A stretch of 64,000 nucleotides of DNA, taken from NCBI GenBank assembly GCA_002239045.1, contig MPNN01000002.1:62001-126000 (forward strand), in the 5' to 3' direction. The stretch is from SAR202 cluster bacterium bin127 (GTDB lineage: Bacteria > Chloroflexota > Dehalococcoidia > Lucifugimonadales > Lucifugimonadaceae). The translations under genes were made by a program, and so were the position numbers. The first letter of the stretch is position 1. Every line of letters begins with the position of its first letter. A model generated the notes under the pieces. It made no database searches and was not told the origin of the DNA. It saw nothing but the letters and a program-made list of their open reading frames with translations. Shown here in pieces: positions 29,800 to 39,299 of the stretch.

Positions 29800-30597
29800 A
29801 TGTCCCACCACTCCCTCCACGACTCCCCCTTCGACCTTTCAAACAAAACCGCCTTCGTAACCGGCGGTAACGGCGGCATCGGCCTAGGCATCGCACTTGG
29901 CTTCATCGAGCACGGTGCCAACGTAACGATCGCCGCACGAAACGCCGACAAGCTCGATGCGGCTGTCGAAACCCTCGCCCAAGCGGCCGGCGGCGAATCC
30001 TCACACGTCTTGGCCCTATCCTGCGATGTGACCGACCGAGCATCCATCCAAGCGGCGCTCGATGAGACGATGTCCGCTTTCGGCGGGTGGGACATCATCG
30101 TCAACAACGCCGGCACCAACAAGCGCTCCGACGAGCCACAGAATCTATCCGACGAGGACTGGCGCTACGTCATCGACACCAACCTCACGTCGATGCACAA
30201 TGTCTCGTCGCTGACCTTCGATCACATGCGAGATAAAGGCGCAGGAAAATACATCAACATCGGATCGATGATGTCGATCTTCGGCACCGCATATGCCTCC
30301 GCGTACGCCGCTTCGAAAGGCGGAGTGGTGCAGTACACCAAATCCTGCGCCGTCGCGTGGGCCAGACACAACGTCCAAGCCAATGCCATCCTCCCCGGTT
30401 GGATTATCACCGAGATGACCAACCAATTTAAGGAACTCTTCCCCGAGCGCTACCAACTCGTCCAGGAACGCACTCCCGCCGACCGCTGGGGCAACCCCGC
30501 CGACCTCGCCGGAACCGCCGTATTCCTAGCTTCAAACGCCTCCGACTTCGTCACCGGCACCTCCATCCCAGTAGATGGCGGCTACTCCGTCTGGTAG
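29800..30597 (+). CDS. short-chain dehydrogenase/reductase
   Basis: A 265-residue classical SDR. It has TGGNGGIG for cofactor binding at residues 22-29, NNAG, a Ser in INIGSMMS, the catalytic YAASK, and the C-terminal SIPVDGGYSV. The ATG at 29800 replaces the far-upstream ORF-track start, which lies antisense to the DUF4268 gene. It probably oxidises or reduces a sugar acid or alcohol; the nearby enolase-superfamily and Zn-ADH genes suggest sugar-acid catabolism, but that is inference. Confidence 0.9.
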   Translation: MSHHSLHDSPFDLSNKTAFVTGGNGGIGLGIALGFIEHGANVTIAARNADKLDAAVETLAQAAGGESSHVLALSCDVTDRASIQAALDETMSAFGGWDIIVNNAGTNKRSDEPQNLSDEDWRYVIDTNLTSMHNVSSLTFDHMRDKGAGKYINIGSMMSIFGTAYASAYAASKGGVVQYTKSCAVAWARHNVQANAILPGWIITEMTNQFKELFPERYQLVQERTPADRWGNPADLAGTAVFLASNASDFVTGTSIPVDGGYSVW

Positions 30598-30609
30598 GAA
30601 GAAATCGTC

Positions 30610-31719
30610 CTATCCCTTCGCCCGCGCGATTCTCCGGCTAACGCTCGGATGGCTGTGCAATACTGTCTCGATCAGCGGATGCGGTTCGGCATTCGATAAA
30701 TTCTGCTTCGCCAGCTTCTCCATCGCGCTAATGAACTCCGCGCGCATATCGGTGGTGTCGATTGCGAAGTCGTCCGCCGCGGTCTCTCGGCGTCGGGAGT
30801 AGGTATTGATCAGCGGGAGGGCGATAACGCCGACAAAGGTCGTGATCAGCGCGAGCAGGGGCATATTCGCGTAGTCGTGCAACGTCCCATCCAATCCAAA
30901 CGCACCCGACCACGCTCCCAGCGCCAGATTGATTACCCACATCGACACGAAGATGACCACCACCTGAACTGCGATGCCTCGCCAGATGTCGCCGTTGACG
31001 TGGTGGCCGAGCTCGTGGGCGATGATCACCTCGATCTCATCAGGATCATGACTCTCGATCAACGTGTCCGATATGATGATCCGCCGAGTCCTTCCCCAAC
31101 CGGCGAGTGCAGCGTTCGCCTTCACCGTCTTATCGCCCAGTTTCCACACGTACGCTCCTTGCACGAACGTCCCCAACTGTTTGGAACGTCGCATCAGACG
31201 ATCCTTCAACTCCCCATCCGGCAACGGCTCGAACTTGAAGAAGATCGGCATTAGAACGACGGGCGCGATTGCGGCGATGAACACGGATATGGCGGAGAAC
31301 AGCAACGACGCCCAAACCCACCAGTACTTGGGATCGGCGGCGAGCAGCGCGTACAGACAGGCAACAAAGACGGCCAACATCACCGTCTGCACCGCCAATC
31401 CCTTCAACCAGTCCAAGGTCCAACCGCGTACCGATCGGCGAGTGAGACCGTATCGACGTTCCAGAACATGGCCGGAAAAGTATCCGATAGGGAGCGTCAC
31501 CAATTCTAGAGCGATCGAAGCGAACACGATGTACGCGACCGCTCCCAAAACTACGATGCTGGTGATTTCGTCTGAGATTATGTCTCGTATCGACGCCGAT
31601 GCGCCCGTGACGAGGATGATCGCAGGGGCAAAGATGTAAATGGCCAGATTGGCCAACCCAATCCACAGCTTCGTCCGCTCGTATCGCTTGGGGTCGCGGG
31701 AGTCTAAGCACTCAGTCAC
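30610..31719 (-). CDS. M48 family membrane metallopeptidase (Ste24-like)
   Basis: This is a 369-residue membrane protein with about six helices in two groups (residues 18-160 and 255-310). The zinc site HELGHH is near residue 236 and the third ligand Glu lies in RRETAADDFA. The arrangement is that of Ste24/HtpX-like CAAX proteases, which degrade membrane proteins. Its start overlaps the UDG-like gene by 8 bases; three genes (enolase superfamily, UDG-like, M48) form one overlapping minus-strand unit. Confidence 0.9.
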   Translation of the reverse strand: MTECLDSRDPKRYERTKLWIGLANLAIYIFAPAIILVTGASASIRDIISDEITSIVVLGAVAYIVFASIALELVTLPIGYFSGHVLERRYGLTRRSVRGWTLDWLKGLAVQTVMLAVFVACLYALLAADPKYWWVWASLLFSAISVFIAAIAPVVLMPIFFKFEPLPDGELKDRLMRRSKQLGTFVQGAYVWKLGDKTVKANAALAGWGRTRRIIISDTLIESHDPDEIEVIIAHELGHHVNGDIWRGIAVQVVVIFVSMWVINLALGAWSGAFGLDGTLHDYANMPLLALITTFVGVIALPLINTYSRRRETAADDFAIDTTDMRAEFISAMEKLAKQNLSNAEPHPLIETVLHSHPSVSRRIARAKG

Positions 31720-32374
31720 GTTTACTCCGTCTGTGTAATTTCTCAGCGATGCGTTTCACACCTGCCTCGAATTCTGGTGCTCCGCCAAATGAAGGGTGTC
31801 TAACGTAGCAGCATTTCACGCCTATCGTTTCGAATGCCTCTTTCGCTTTCTTGCCGACGGCGACGACCAAAGAATCAGGGTAAATCTCGACTATATGAAG
31901 CAACCAACGATGCCCGAGTTCCAGTTCGAGATCATCAGGGGTCCGATTGCCCCGCCCAACTCCCGGTCCAGGCCAAAACGGAAAGGCATTCCACGTTAAA
32001 GGTCTAGGCAAGTCGGCAAAATAGCGACTGACGCGGCTCCAAAATATCGTGGCGGCCGGCTCCTTTTGCGCGCTGTTTTCACTAACAGGTATCCGATAAC
32101 ACCCAGCAGGTCCGAATGTATCCCAGAGATGGGGTTGCCGGTGAGTGATGATCGCTGGCGAGGTGAATCCAACACCCGTTATACGTGCGCCGTTGATGCC
32201 GGGCGCTTCTCCAACGAAGATAGCGGAACGACTCGAATCAGCGAACGATGTTAACCATTGCTCTAGGTTTTCGCGACGTGTAGCACAGAGGTATATGTTG
32301 GAGCTTTTGTCATTTGGTAGTTCGGCGTCGGTCAGCGAATCAACGAACCGTTTAGTCTGGCGTTCGCGACTCAC
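31712..32374 (-). CDS. uracil-DNA glycosylase superfamily protein
   Basis: This 220-residue protein has the motifs of a less-studied UDG branch: VGEAPGINGARITGVGFTS (motif 1), WNAFPFWPG, AVGKKAKEAFETIG and the C-terminal RHPSFGG, where the UDG His-containing loop lies. It is probably a base-excision repair glycosylase. It overlaps the enolase-superfamily gene start-to-stop by 4 bases and the M48 gene by 8, so it is translationally coupled though functionally unrelated to either. Confidence 0.8.
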   Translation of the reverse strand: MSRERQTKRFVDSLTDAELPNDKSSNIYLCATRRENLEQWLTSFADSSRSAIFVGEAPGINGARITGVGFTSPAIITHRQPHLWDTFGPAGCYRIPVSENSAQKEPAATIFWSRVSRYFADLPRPLTWNAFPFWPGPGVGRGNRTPDDLELELGHRWLLHIVEIYPDSLVVAVGKKAKEAFETIGVKCCYVRHPSFGGAPEFEAGVKRIAEKLHRRSKRD

Positions 32375-33516
32375 CCCACAACCTCAACCGTCCGCGTCTC
32401 GAACTGCTTCCAATCCCACTCCGCACCCCAACCCGGCGCATCCGGCGGACTGAGCTTGCCGTCGATCGGCACAACCGGATTCAACAGCCCGATTTGCTCG
32501 CCATCCAGATCGAGATGACCGCCCGGAAAGAACTCGTAGTACGACGTGTTCTGAATACAGCACAACAGATGCGCATGAACCAACCCGTACAAACCACCGG
32601 GCCCGTTCAACTCCACATTAGTTCCATGCAACTCAGCGAGATGCGCCAACTTCATCAGATTCGTCGTCCCGTGGCGAGCGTTCTGTCGGATCAAGTCGGT
32701 CGCACCCGAAATCAGATACTGCGCACACAGATCCGTGTCATACATAAACGTCTCGGTCGCCATGATCGGGATATCCAGCGTCGAAGCCAATCGAACCAAG
32801 AGATTGTGGCTCCGCTCCGGCAACGGCTCCTCGAACCAGCGATAGTCTAGATCTTCCAATGCACGCCCGACCTTCAACGCCTCCTCGAACGTGTAGATCG
32901 CAACCGGATCGTGCATGCAGTCGATTTCATTACCGACGGCTTCTCGAATCGCCGTCAACCATCGGATGTTTTCTTCGACGGGGTGGTAGAAATGGTCCTT
33001 CACCGCCACAAAACCCAGATCTAATGCTCTTTGCGCGTCCTCGACCGCCTCCTCGATGGTCGCTCCACGAGTGTTGTAATAAGCATGGATCTCATCTCTC
33101 ACCTTGCCGAGCAGCGAATAAACCGGCATACCCGCGACCTTCCCGGCGATGTCCCACAGACAGTTGTCGAAACCGCCGAACCAACTCGGTGACCGGTAGA
33201 CCCACCGTGTCCCTTGGTGCAATTTCTGGTAGAGATACTCCCGCTTCAATGGGTCTTCGCCGACAACCAACGCCTGCAACTGCGGCACATCTGCCGGATG
33301 CAACCCCGTGTGACCATCGCCCGGAGTGGTGCAGACCCCGACTACACCCTCATCCGTCTCGACATGCAACACATACTCGTAACGAGGTTTGCTGCGCGCT
33401 GGCACTGTGTGGTGCAACCAACGCTCTCGTCGCTGCCCCTGCAATTTGATCAGATCGAAATACCGATCCTCTCCATCCATCTCGAGGATCGACATCTTGA
33501 CATTGGTGATTTTCAT
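32371..33516 (-). CDS. mandelate racemase/enolase superfamily protein
   Basis: A protein of about 381 residues, starting at MKITNVKM (ATG at 33516; the ORF-track start is 8 codons earlier). It has the N-terminal capping domain and the barrel: lysine motif FVAVKDHFYH (K-x-H rather than K-x-K), and metal ligands in CMHDPVAIY (D), WFEEPLPE (E) and IMATETF (E). These fit the acid-sugar dehydratase groups. The substrate cannot be read from sequence. It is the first gene of the coupled unit with the UDG-like and M48 genes. Confidence 0.87.
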   Translation of the reverse strand: MKITNVKMSILEMDGEDRYFDLIKLQGQRRERWLHHTVPARSKPRYEYVLHVETDEGVVGVCTTPGDGHTGLHPADVPQLQALVVGEDPLKREYLYQKLHQGTRWVYRSPSWFGGFDNCLWDIAGKVAGMPVYSLLGKVRDEIHAYYNTRGATIEEAVEDAQRALDLGFVAVKDHFYHPVEENIRWLTAIREAVGNEIDCMHDPVAIYTFEEALKVGRALEDLDYRWFEEPLPERSHNLLVRLASTLDIPIMATETFMYDTDLCAQYLISGATDLIRQNARHGTTNLMKLAHLAELHGTNVELNGPGGLYGLVHAHLLCCIQNTSYYEFFPGGHLDLDGEQIGLLNPVVPIDGKLSPPDAPGWGAEWDWKQFETRTVEVVG

Positions 33517-33543
33517 GGCGTCAACGGGTCCGGCGAGCAACTT

Positions 33544-33570
33544 CCGTCATTCCCGCGCACGCGGGCGCTT
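33544..33570. repeat. REP-like repeat, divergent copy
   Basis: CCGTCATTCCCGCGCACGCGGG with a GC-rich hairpin resembles the other dispersed copies. It lies between the enolase-superfamily gene and the divergent Zn-ADH. Confidence 0.6.
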
Positions 33571-33712
33571 CAGCGGGCGGAACGCCCATCCAGACGGGAG
33601 GGGCAAATGTCTTGTCAAGTAATGGGGTATTAGCTGCCAACGAGTTTATCGGTTGGGCGCAGGTCTTGATTGCGCGTATCCTTAACGCAATACCAGACCC
33701 AAGCAAAAACCG

Positions 33713-34777
33713 ATGGACGAGGCGACGACAATGGCGAACACGATGAGAGCAGCTCTCGATGACGGAACCCGCACCTACACCACGCAGGATGCACCCATGC
33801 CCGAGATGTTCGATGGCGCGGCACTGATCCGCGTTAGGCAAACGGGCATCTGCGGATCCGACCTCCACATGACCGCTCGTCGAAATGAAGCACAAGACGT
33901 ACCATCTGGCCACGAGGTGACCGGCGAAATCGTCGAACTCCCCGCAGGCAACCACAACCTGCAAGTCGGCGACCGGGTCGCTATCGACACCGTCTGCTCC
34001 GGTCGTGCCTGTTTCGACTGCCGTTACTGCAACTACGGTCAGTACCGCCACTGCCTCAACTTCGTCGAAGACTCAGGTGGCGGGTTCGCCGAGTACATGA
34101 CGCGCCGCCCCCTCGGCCTCTTCAAGCTGGAAGACGACATGGACTGGACCGACGGCGCACTCGTCGAACCCATGGCGGTATCCGTGCACGGACTCCGCTA
34201 CGCCGGCATGAAGCCCGGCGATGTTGTCGCAGTCGTCGGTTCCGCACCGATCGGACTCTCTTCTATCGCCAGCGCACACGCCTTTGGAGCCAGCAAGGTC
34301 ATCGCCTCAGCCAAATATCCGCAGCAGGCAGAACTCGCCGCCAAGATGGGCGCCGACGTCGTAACCGGTGCCGAACCCGGTGAGCTGACCGATCGCGTTC
34401 GCGAACTGACCGATGGGGTAGGCGCAGACGTAGTTGTCGAATCCGTCGGCGGACATCAGACCGTCTCGTTTCACGAGGCGATGAACGCCACCCGCAACCA
34501 AGGAACCATGGTCTACCTCGGCGGCATAAAGGTGCCGATGGAAGTCGACCTCTTCGACCCGATGTTGCGAGAGATCAAGATCATCTCCTCCAACTGCTAC
34601 GGCATCATCGACGGCATCCACGACTACGAAGTCGCCATCCGCATCCTATCCTCCGGCAACCACCCCTACCGCGACACCGTCAAACACCGCTACGGACTAG
34701 AGGAAATCGCACCAGCCTTCGACACCGCGTTCGACAAGACTACGGGGGCTGTAAAGGTGCATATTGTTCAGAATTAA
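33713..34777 (+). CDS. zinc-dependent alcohol dehydrogenase (sorbitol/idonate type)
   Basis: A 354-residue medium-chain dehydrogenase. The catalytic zinc site is in GICGSDLH plus GHEVTG, and the structural zinc site reads CFDCRYCNYGQYRHC (C-x2-C-x2-C-x7-C). The NAD(P) site is VVGSAPIGLSS. Start could be the ATG at 33713 or a nearby internal ATG; no clear ribosome site decides. With the enolase-superfamily enzyme and SDR nearby it may belong to polyol or sugar-acid catabolism. The C-terminus (TTGAVKVHIVQN) resembles a gene remnant at 39300. Confidence 0.9.
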   Translation: MDEATTMANTMRAALDDGTRTYTTQDAPMPEMFDGAALIRVRQTGICGSDLHMTARRNEAQDVPSGHEVTGEIVELPAGNHNLQVGDRVAIDTVCSGRACFDCRYCNYGQYRHCLNFVEDSGGGFAEYMTRRPLGLFKLEDDMDWTDGALVEPMAVSVHGLRYAGMKPGDVVAVVGSAPIGLSSIASAHAFGASKVIASAKYPQQAELAAKMGADVVTGAEPGELTDRVRELTDGVGADVVVESVGGHQTVSFHEAMNATRNQGTMVYLGGIKVPMEVDLFDPMLREIKIISSNCYGIIDGIHDYEVAIRILSSGNHPYRDTVKHRYGLEEIAPAFDTAFDKTTGAVKVHIVQN

Positions 34778-34835
34778 GTGCTGAACAGAAGGTTAAAATC
34801 GCACCATAGCCCCGAATTCACCGACGTGCGTTGCA

Positions 34836-35138
34836 ATGACCTCAAAACTCAACAGAGACGACGTCCTTGATCTCCTTCGTGAACACAAGCCGATCATGAA
34901 GGAGCGTTTCGGCGTGTCTGAGATTTCGCTGTACGGATCCTTCGCCCGCGACGAAGCCAACGATGACAGCGACATTGATGTTGTCGTGAAGTTCGGTGTG
35001 AAACCGACCTTCAGGTCGTACTTTGGGGCGCAGATCTATCTGGAAGATGTTTTCGGCCGTTCAGTAGACTTGGCACGAATGCACGAGCTGCGTAAAGAGA
35101 TTCACCCCTACGTTGAGCGTGATTTGATCAATGTCTGA
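34836..35138 (+). CDS. MntA-like nucleotidyltransferase antitoxin
   Basis: This 100-residue protein has the minimal nucleotidyltransferase motif GSFARDEANDDSDIDVVV (G-S-x9-D-x-D) after a short helix, as in MntA antitoxins that AMPylate HepT toxins. The partner ORF begins 8 bases before its stop, in the usual gene order, but is truncated. The intact antitoxin may therefore be a leftover or act on other partners. Confidence 0.82.
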   Translation: MTSKLNRDDVLDLLREHKPIMKERFGVSEISLYGSFARDEANDDSDIDVVVKFGVKPTFRSYFGAQIYLEDVFGRSVDLARMHELRKEIHPYVERDLINV

Positions 35139-35250
35139 TGGAGAGAGGCCTGAGCGGGGATGGCGGTCGTTTATCTCGGACATGATCGCAAGCGGTGAAT
35201 CGGTCTTGGCGTTCACCCACGGCTTGAAAGTCAATGAATTTCCCAAGTAA
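35131..35250 (+). pseudogene. truncated HepT-like (DUF86) HEPN toxin
   Basis: Starting at an ATG overlapping the MntA-like stop, 39 residues (WRSFISDMIASGESVLAFTHG and more) match the beginning of DUF86/HepT proteins, typically about 110 residues. The frame ends at TAA and the RNase motif (R-x4-6-H) region is absent downstream. It is too short for the ORF track. This looks like a decayed toxin left beside its antitoxin. Confidence 0.6.
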
Positions 35251-35815
35251 CCCACCCTAGATGGACAGAATGGAACGTTACAAGATTGAAGGTTGATCAA
35301 GGACGTGATCGCGATCCTCGACTCCGACCGGATTCAACGAGATATGGTGCCGGATGTGAACTTCGTTCAACTCACGAACCGGGTGCCAATTCCTCATCCA
35401 GCGATGGAAAGAGGCTTCAAAAAGCTTATAGCCGGCTCGGGCGCAAACCGCCAAAATACCCTTACCGTGCAAAAGCCACGTTTGGGGTTCACGAATGGCC
35501 CTTTCCTACTTCAGCAGGCTCACTCCGGCCTGCGGGGATCACGAGGTTCACCGTGAGGGATGCGGATATCTGCCCGGCGTTGAGAATGGGTCTTTCTAGG
35601 TATCTAGGGTTCGTGCGACGACACGGCTAAGGCAGCTATAGAGCGTTTTCCGCAGATCAACAGTCGCGCCGACTTTTAGCCCGAATGCCATACGTCTTGA
35701 AACGAGCAGCTTAGCGCATTTCCACTTTGATAGCGTCTTTTCGTGGGTCCTTGGTGTTTGCTCAGATCGTGTTGCAATGATACGTTTGATGGACTCCGAC
35801 CAATAAGGAACGGGA
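35251..35815. other. intergenic stretch without a convincing gene
   Basis: I see no supported gene in these 565 bases. Short frames exist (for example 35293-35556 +, 87 codons) but they lack family resemblance and a ribosome site. The stretch follows the truncated HepT and may hold deletion debris. No tRNA or clear repeat was found. Confidence 0.6.
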
Positions 35816-36097
35816 ATGTCGTTGCCCAGCCTACAAGAATTCGTCGTGATGCTCGTGGCGGGTGTCGCTGTTGCTATTGTCGTTAAAGTCATTTTCAACT
35901 CGTGGAAGACTGCGATTCAACCCTTCTTGCGGTTCCTGCGCGATTGCCTCATGGGTGTTCGGTGCAAGCTGTTCAACAAACACTCCAGGTACCAAGGCTT
36001 CCGATGGGGGGTGGTTGATCTGTCAGCCCCGCCAACCGACCTCTGCAAATACTGTGGGAAGGTCTACGCGTCCGACGACAGGAGCGTAGTTCCTTAA
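35816..36097 (+). CDS. small membrane-anchored protein with C-terminal Cys pair
   Basis: This 93-residue protein has one N-terminal helix (about 9-30), a basic middle and a CKYCGK motif near the end. The ATG has AAGGAA 5 bases upstream. A single C-x2-C could bind metal as a dimer. I recognise no family. Its stop overlaps the convergent next gene. Confidence 0.55.
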   Translation: MSLPSLQEFVVMLVAGVAVAIVVKVIFNSWKTAIQPFLRFLRDCLMGVRCKLFNKHSRYQGFRWGVVDLSAPPTDLCKYCGKVYASDDRSVVP

Positions 36098-36357
36098 ACG
36101 AACAGGGACAACCCTTGTAACGAGAACCCAGCAATCATCATTATCAGACCGACGCGCAGCATTCGCCTGTTCAGCTTGTCACGCTTCTGCCACTTATCGC
36201 GGCTGTTGTCCTCGATCGCAAAGAACGCTAACGATTGAGGATCGGGAGTCAGGGCAAAAACGAACAACATGATGACTCCGACAATGTCTAGCACCAGCCC
36301 GGTAATCATCACCATGTCCGCAGTGTTCAACACGACCAACTCCTTTGCAAATTGCAA
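36094..36357 (-). CDS. small two-helix membrane protein
   Basis: This 87-residue protein has two hydrophobic segments (about 14-38 and 68-86) joined by a charged loop (DNSRDKWQKRDKLNRRM). It is convergent with, and overlaps by 4 bases, the preceding small gene. A GGAG site lies near the ATG on the minus strand. The family is not recognised. Confidence 0.55.
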   Translation of the reverse strand: MQFAKELVVLNTADMVMITGLVLDIVGVIMLFVFALTPDPQSLAFFAIEDNSRDKWQKRDKLNRRMLRVGLIMMIAGFSLQGLSLFV

Positions 36358-36396
36358 AAAGAACCATATCTCTTGACCATTGACACCCCAAAGAAT

Positions 36397-37230
36397 CTAA
36401 TGCGGGTTACCGGATGGGTCAAAAATCAGGCCAGACTCCCGATCTTGATTGCTCAAGTTCAAATGGGGTGCGAAGTAAATCGCTAGCATCTCGATATCCT
36501 CGTCAGTCACACTTTCCATAACTCGTTCAAAGCCCTCACCTGCCTCGAGCCGTGCCAATACCGGTGCAAGACGTTTCCAGCGCATCTGGATTGACTTCAC
36601 GTGTTCCGTGAACAACGTCCCATTGTATTGTCCTTTAATGGTCCGTTTTTCTTCATCTGAGAAGATGCGAGGCTGGTTGGCACCAAGATGTGGCCCGTCG
36701 AATTCAGATGTGGTGGGCACAGAATCGCCGGAATCGGGGATAAGCGTTAATTTGAAACGGATTTGTATGCGACGTTCCAGGTCCAACCATTTCCCTGCGA
36801 TTTCACGCAACCTCGGTTCTGTGTAATCGAACGGTTTTTCATCTCCTTGATATCGGTACGTCCCGATGAAATTGCCATGCTCGTCTACGAAACCGACGGC
36901 GTGTGTGAAGACGTCCCTTTCTCGTTTCAACTCTTTACGTTCAGTTGTTGACAAGACTTTGAGCAGGTCGATCATCACGTCGCCAGGATCAGACGGCTGT
37001 TTAGAGCCACGCCACAACGGTTCGGAGTTCGCCATCTGCCGATGTATGATGCCGAGATGCGAATACGACCGTGTTTGAATAGGAGTGAAGTGGTAAGTAG
37101 CCGGTTCACCGGTGTACGATTTCCCGCGCGTTGCGTTCAATCCGCTGATGTGCGTGACACCAGGCACTTTCCTAAGAACATCGTCCAGCTCGGATTTTCT
37201 GAAGACGACGCGTTTGGGTCTCGGTGACAT
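36397..37230 (-). CDS. hypothetical protein, 277 residues
   Basis: This is a soluble, charged protein with no membrane segments or signal. It starts MSPRPKRVVFRKSELDD and has aromatic segments (TYHFTPIQTRSYSHLGIIHRQ) and an acidic helix near the end (GEGFERVMESVTDEDIEML). I recognise no domain. It lies between small membrane genes and the methyltransferase fusion, in a patch of genes that look mobile or decayed. No function is proposed. Confidence 0.6.
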   Translation of the reverse strand: MSPRPKRVVFRKSELDDVLRKVPGVTHISGLNATRGKSYTGEPATYHFTPIQTRSYSHLGIIHRQMANSEPLWRGSKQPSDPGDVMIDLLKVLSTTERKELKRERDVFTHAVGFVDEHGNFIGTYRYQGDEKPFDYTEPRLREIAGKWLDLERRIQIRFKLTLIPDSGDSVPTTSEFDGPHLGANQPRIFSDEEKRTIKGQYNGTLFTEHVKSIQMRWKRLAPVLARLEAGEGFERVMESVTDEDIEMLAIYFAPHLNLSNQDRESGLIFDPSGNPH

Positions 37231-37269
37231 ACCTAGATTCTAAAACGTATGCTCTGAAATGCGATATAA

Positions 37270-37509
37270 ACACCATTCTTTTCGGTATCCGACGCAGAGT
37301 GGACGTCTGACTGCGACCAGATCGATTTCAAGAAAGAGTACGAACTGGAATTCTGGGATAATACTCATGGTTTAGTGAATGGTGATCAAATCGTAATCAA
37401 GAATTACAGCGATTTAGAGACGAACAACAGCAGCCACCCGGTCGCTATCAATCCATCAGCCGCTGCGAACTCGACGACTGCCTCCGTCTTGGCGCGCGAG
37501 CAAATGTAG
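37270..37509 (+). other. open frame without a start codon (possible gene remnant)
   Basis: After a TAA the frame runs 79 codons (including CDQIDFKKEYELEFWDN and NGDQIVIKNYSDLE) with protein-like composition and no start codon. It overlaps the antisense end of the fused methyltransferase gene. It may be the tail of a deleted gene. No other gene lies in 37231-37447. Confidence 0.2.
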
Positions 37510-39088
37510 CGTCAGGTGCGAACCTCGGGTATTCCGCTTGCGTGCCTGACAGCAGATCCTCGATGGTGAGTATCTGAACACGCGGATAGCGATGATCGGG
37601 GTAATGTTCAGGGGTGTAGATGCCTGCTGAGGTCGCTTCCTGAATCATCGGGCGTGTAGGTGCGTTAAGCGTGATGAATAGTCCGATCTCTGCGTTTTCA
37701 CGCGCCATATCGCCCTTGAGCGTGGCGATCATGTCGCGCCGGACTTGACCGCTCTTTACCTGCACTATGATTCGCTTCGCTTTACCGCTGTTGTCGTCGA
37801 AGAAGTTGATGTAGCCGTCTATGCCAGAATCCGCGCCTCTGCGTCCTCTGTTTGCAGGGCGCGCTTCCACGAGTCCTAGCGCCCAGTACTCGAACTGGTA
37901 GCGTCCGTCATGTTCGCTTTCGACAGCGAGTGCCCGCGCGCTTTCGACGTCCTGTGGAACCCCTACTACATCGTAATCAGAGAGATTGGAGTTGAATGTA
38001 TCTCGTAACCGGCTCTTCATGAGGGATATAGCTAGGTGAGTTATGTCTATGCCTATCCATCTACGCTTGAGTCGTTCGGCGACTGCGATCGCGGTACCGC
38101 ATCCGCAAAATGGATCGAGAACTAGGTCGCCTTCATTGCTGGAGGCAGCGATGATGCGTTCGAGCAGGGCTTCAGGTTTTTGGGTATCGTAGCCAAGACG
38201 TTCTTCGTGCCAAGACCGTAATGGTTGTACGTCTGTCCACACATCTTGTGCCGGATATCCTTGGTTCTCATCCAAGTAGACCTTCAACCTCGGAACACCG
38301 TTACGCGTCCAATAAATCCTGTCTTCCTGCAGTAACTTGAGTATCCCATCGTCGCCGTACATCCAGTGTCGGCCATCAGGAGGCGGAATCAATCCGCGAT
38401 CACCGAAATTACGCACTGGTCCCGGCCCAGCACCAGAAAGGTCGCCCGACATGAAAATGCGACCATCGGGATCTGTGTAACGGTAGTAGTTCTTCACATA
38501 ATCGGGGTCTAGTTCATGGAATATTTCGTTCCACGTAAACTCAGCGCTCTTGTTGTAAAGGAGAATCGTGTCGTGAACTCGTCCCAATCCTTTCGCGTCA
38601 CTATGTGAAGTCGTGCGGCGCCAAATTATCTCATTACGAAAGTTCCGTTGATCGAAGACAGCATCCAACATCAACTTGAGATAATGACTCGCGGTTGAAT
38701 CACAATGCAGGTAGACGCTACCGGTTGGTTTCAGAACGCGGTGCAACTCAGCCATTCTCTGCGCCATCATGGTTAGATAAGCCATCATGTCGTTCTGTCC
38801 GAGGAATCCACGCATGGACTGGAGAAGGTCACCAAGCTTTTCCGGCCCGTCCGTAATCACATCCTGGTAGGCGTACTCGGACTCCATGCTCCACTTCCAG
38901 GTGTCCTCGAATGCAGTGATCTGGGCGGCAGAATCCTCACCGCTTCGCTCTCGGAATAGGACGTTGTAGGTTGCGTTGGAGTTGAACGGCGGGTCTAAGT
39001 AGATAAGGTCGACACTCTCATCCGCGACGTTCTCGCGCAGGATGTTGAGGTTATCCCCGAAGTAGAGCTTGTTAGTTGATTCAGTCAT
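37448..39088 (-). CDS. DNA methyltransferase fused to an Mrr-like endonuclease domain
   Basis: A protein of about 546 residues starting at MTESTNKLYFGDN (ATG at 39088). The N-terminal 400 residues are a beta-type N4/N6 methyltransferase with catalytic YLDPPFNS, a long recognition segment and SAM motif DPFCGCGTAIA. From about residue 415 a restriction-like domain follows, with DSGIDGYINF and KRIIVQVKSGQV, the D...Q-x-K pattern of Mrr-type PD-(D/E)XK nucleases. It therefore resembles a single-chain restriction-modification enzyme. A paralogue lies at 50204-51652. Confidence 0.82.
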   Translation of the reverse strand: MTESTNKLYFGDNLNILRENVADESVDLIYLDPPFNSNATYNVLFRERSGEDSAAQITAFEDTWKWSMESEYAYQDVITDGPEKLGDLLQSMRGFLGQNDMMAYLTMMAQRMAELHRVLKPTGSVYLHCDSTASHYLKLMLDAVFDQRNFRNEIIWRRTTSHSDAKGLGRVHDTILLYNKSAEFTWNEIFHELDPDYVKNYYRYTDPDGRIFMSGDLSGAGPGPVRNFGDRGLIPPPDGRHWMYGDDGILKLLQEDRIYWTRNGVPRLKVYLDENQGYPAQDVWTDVQPLRSWHEERLGYDTQKPEALLERIIAASSNEGDLVLDPFCGCGTAIAVAERLKRRWIGIDITHLAISLMKSRLRDTFNSNLSDYDVVGVPQDVESARALAVESEHDGRYQFEYWALGLVEARPANRGRRGADSGIDGYINFFDDNSGKAKRIIVQVKSGQVRRDMIATLKGDMARENAEIGLFITLNAPTRPMIQEATSAGIYTPEHYPDHRYPRVQILTIEDLLSGTQAEYPRFAPDATFARAPRRRQSSSSQRLMD

Positions 39089-39130
39089 GCTGAAACGATT
39101 GTATAGGCGTCTATCGCTTGCACGTCTCAC

Positions 39131-39268
39131 ATGTGGCGAGATCGGCGGTTAAAACGCGGCATCAAAAACGGCGGCAACGATCGATGTTTGATCTTGGACG
39201 TCAACGACAACATCGTGAACTTTGAGCGCAACCTCGCGTTCACCGAACTCGACTGGTTCTGGGATTGA
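39131..39268 (+). CDS. possible 45-residue ORF or gene fragment
   Basis: An ATG-started frame, too short for the track, encodes MWRDRRLKRG followed by an acidic, aromatic stretch (ILDVNDNIVNFERNLAFTEL). It has no clear ribosome site. It sits immediately before a dehydrogenase remnant, so it may be debris of a deleted gene rather than a functional one. Confidence 0.22.
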   Translation: MWRDRRLKRGIKNGGNDRCLILDVNDNIVNFERNLAFTELDWFWD

Positions 39269-39299
39269 CACGCCAACCTGTCCAGCAAAACCTAAACCA

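Noticed and set aside
35293-35556. 87-codon ORF downstream of the truncated HepT
   Set aside because: No ribosome site, no family resemblance, and it does not restore HepT.
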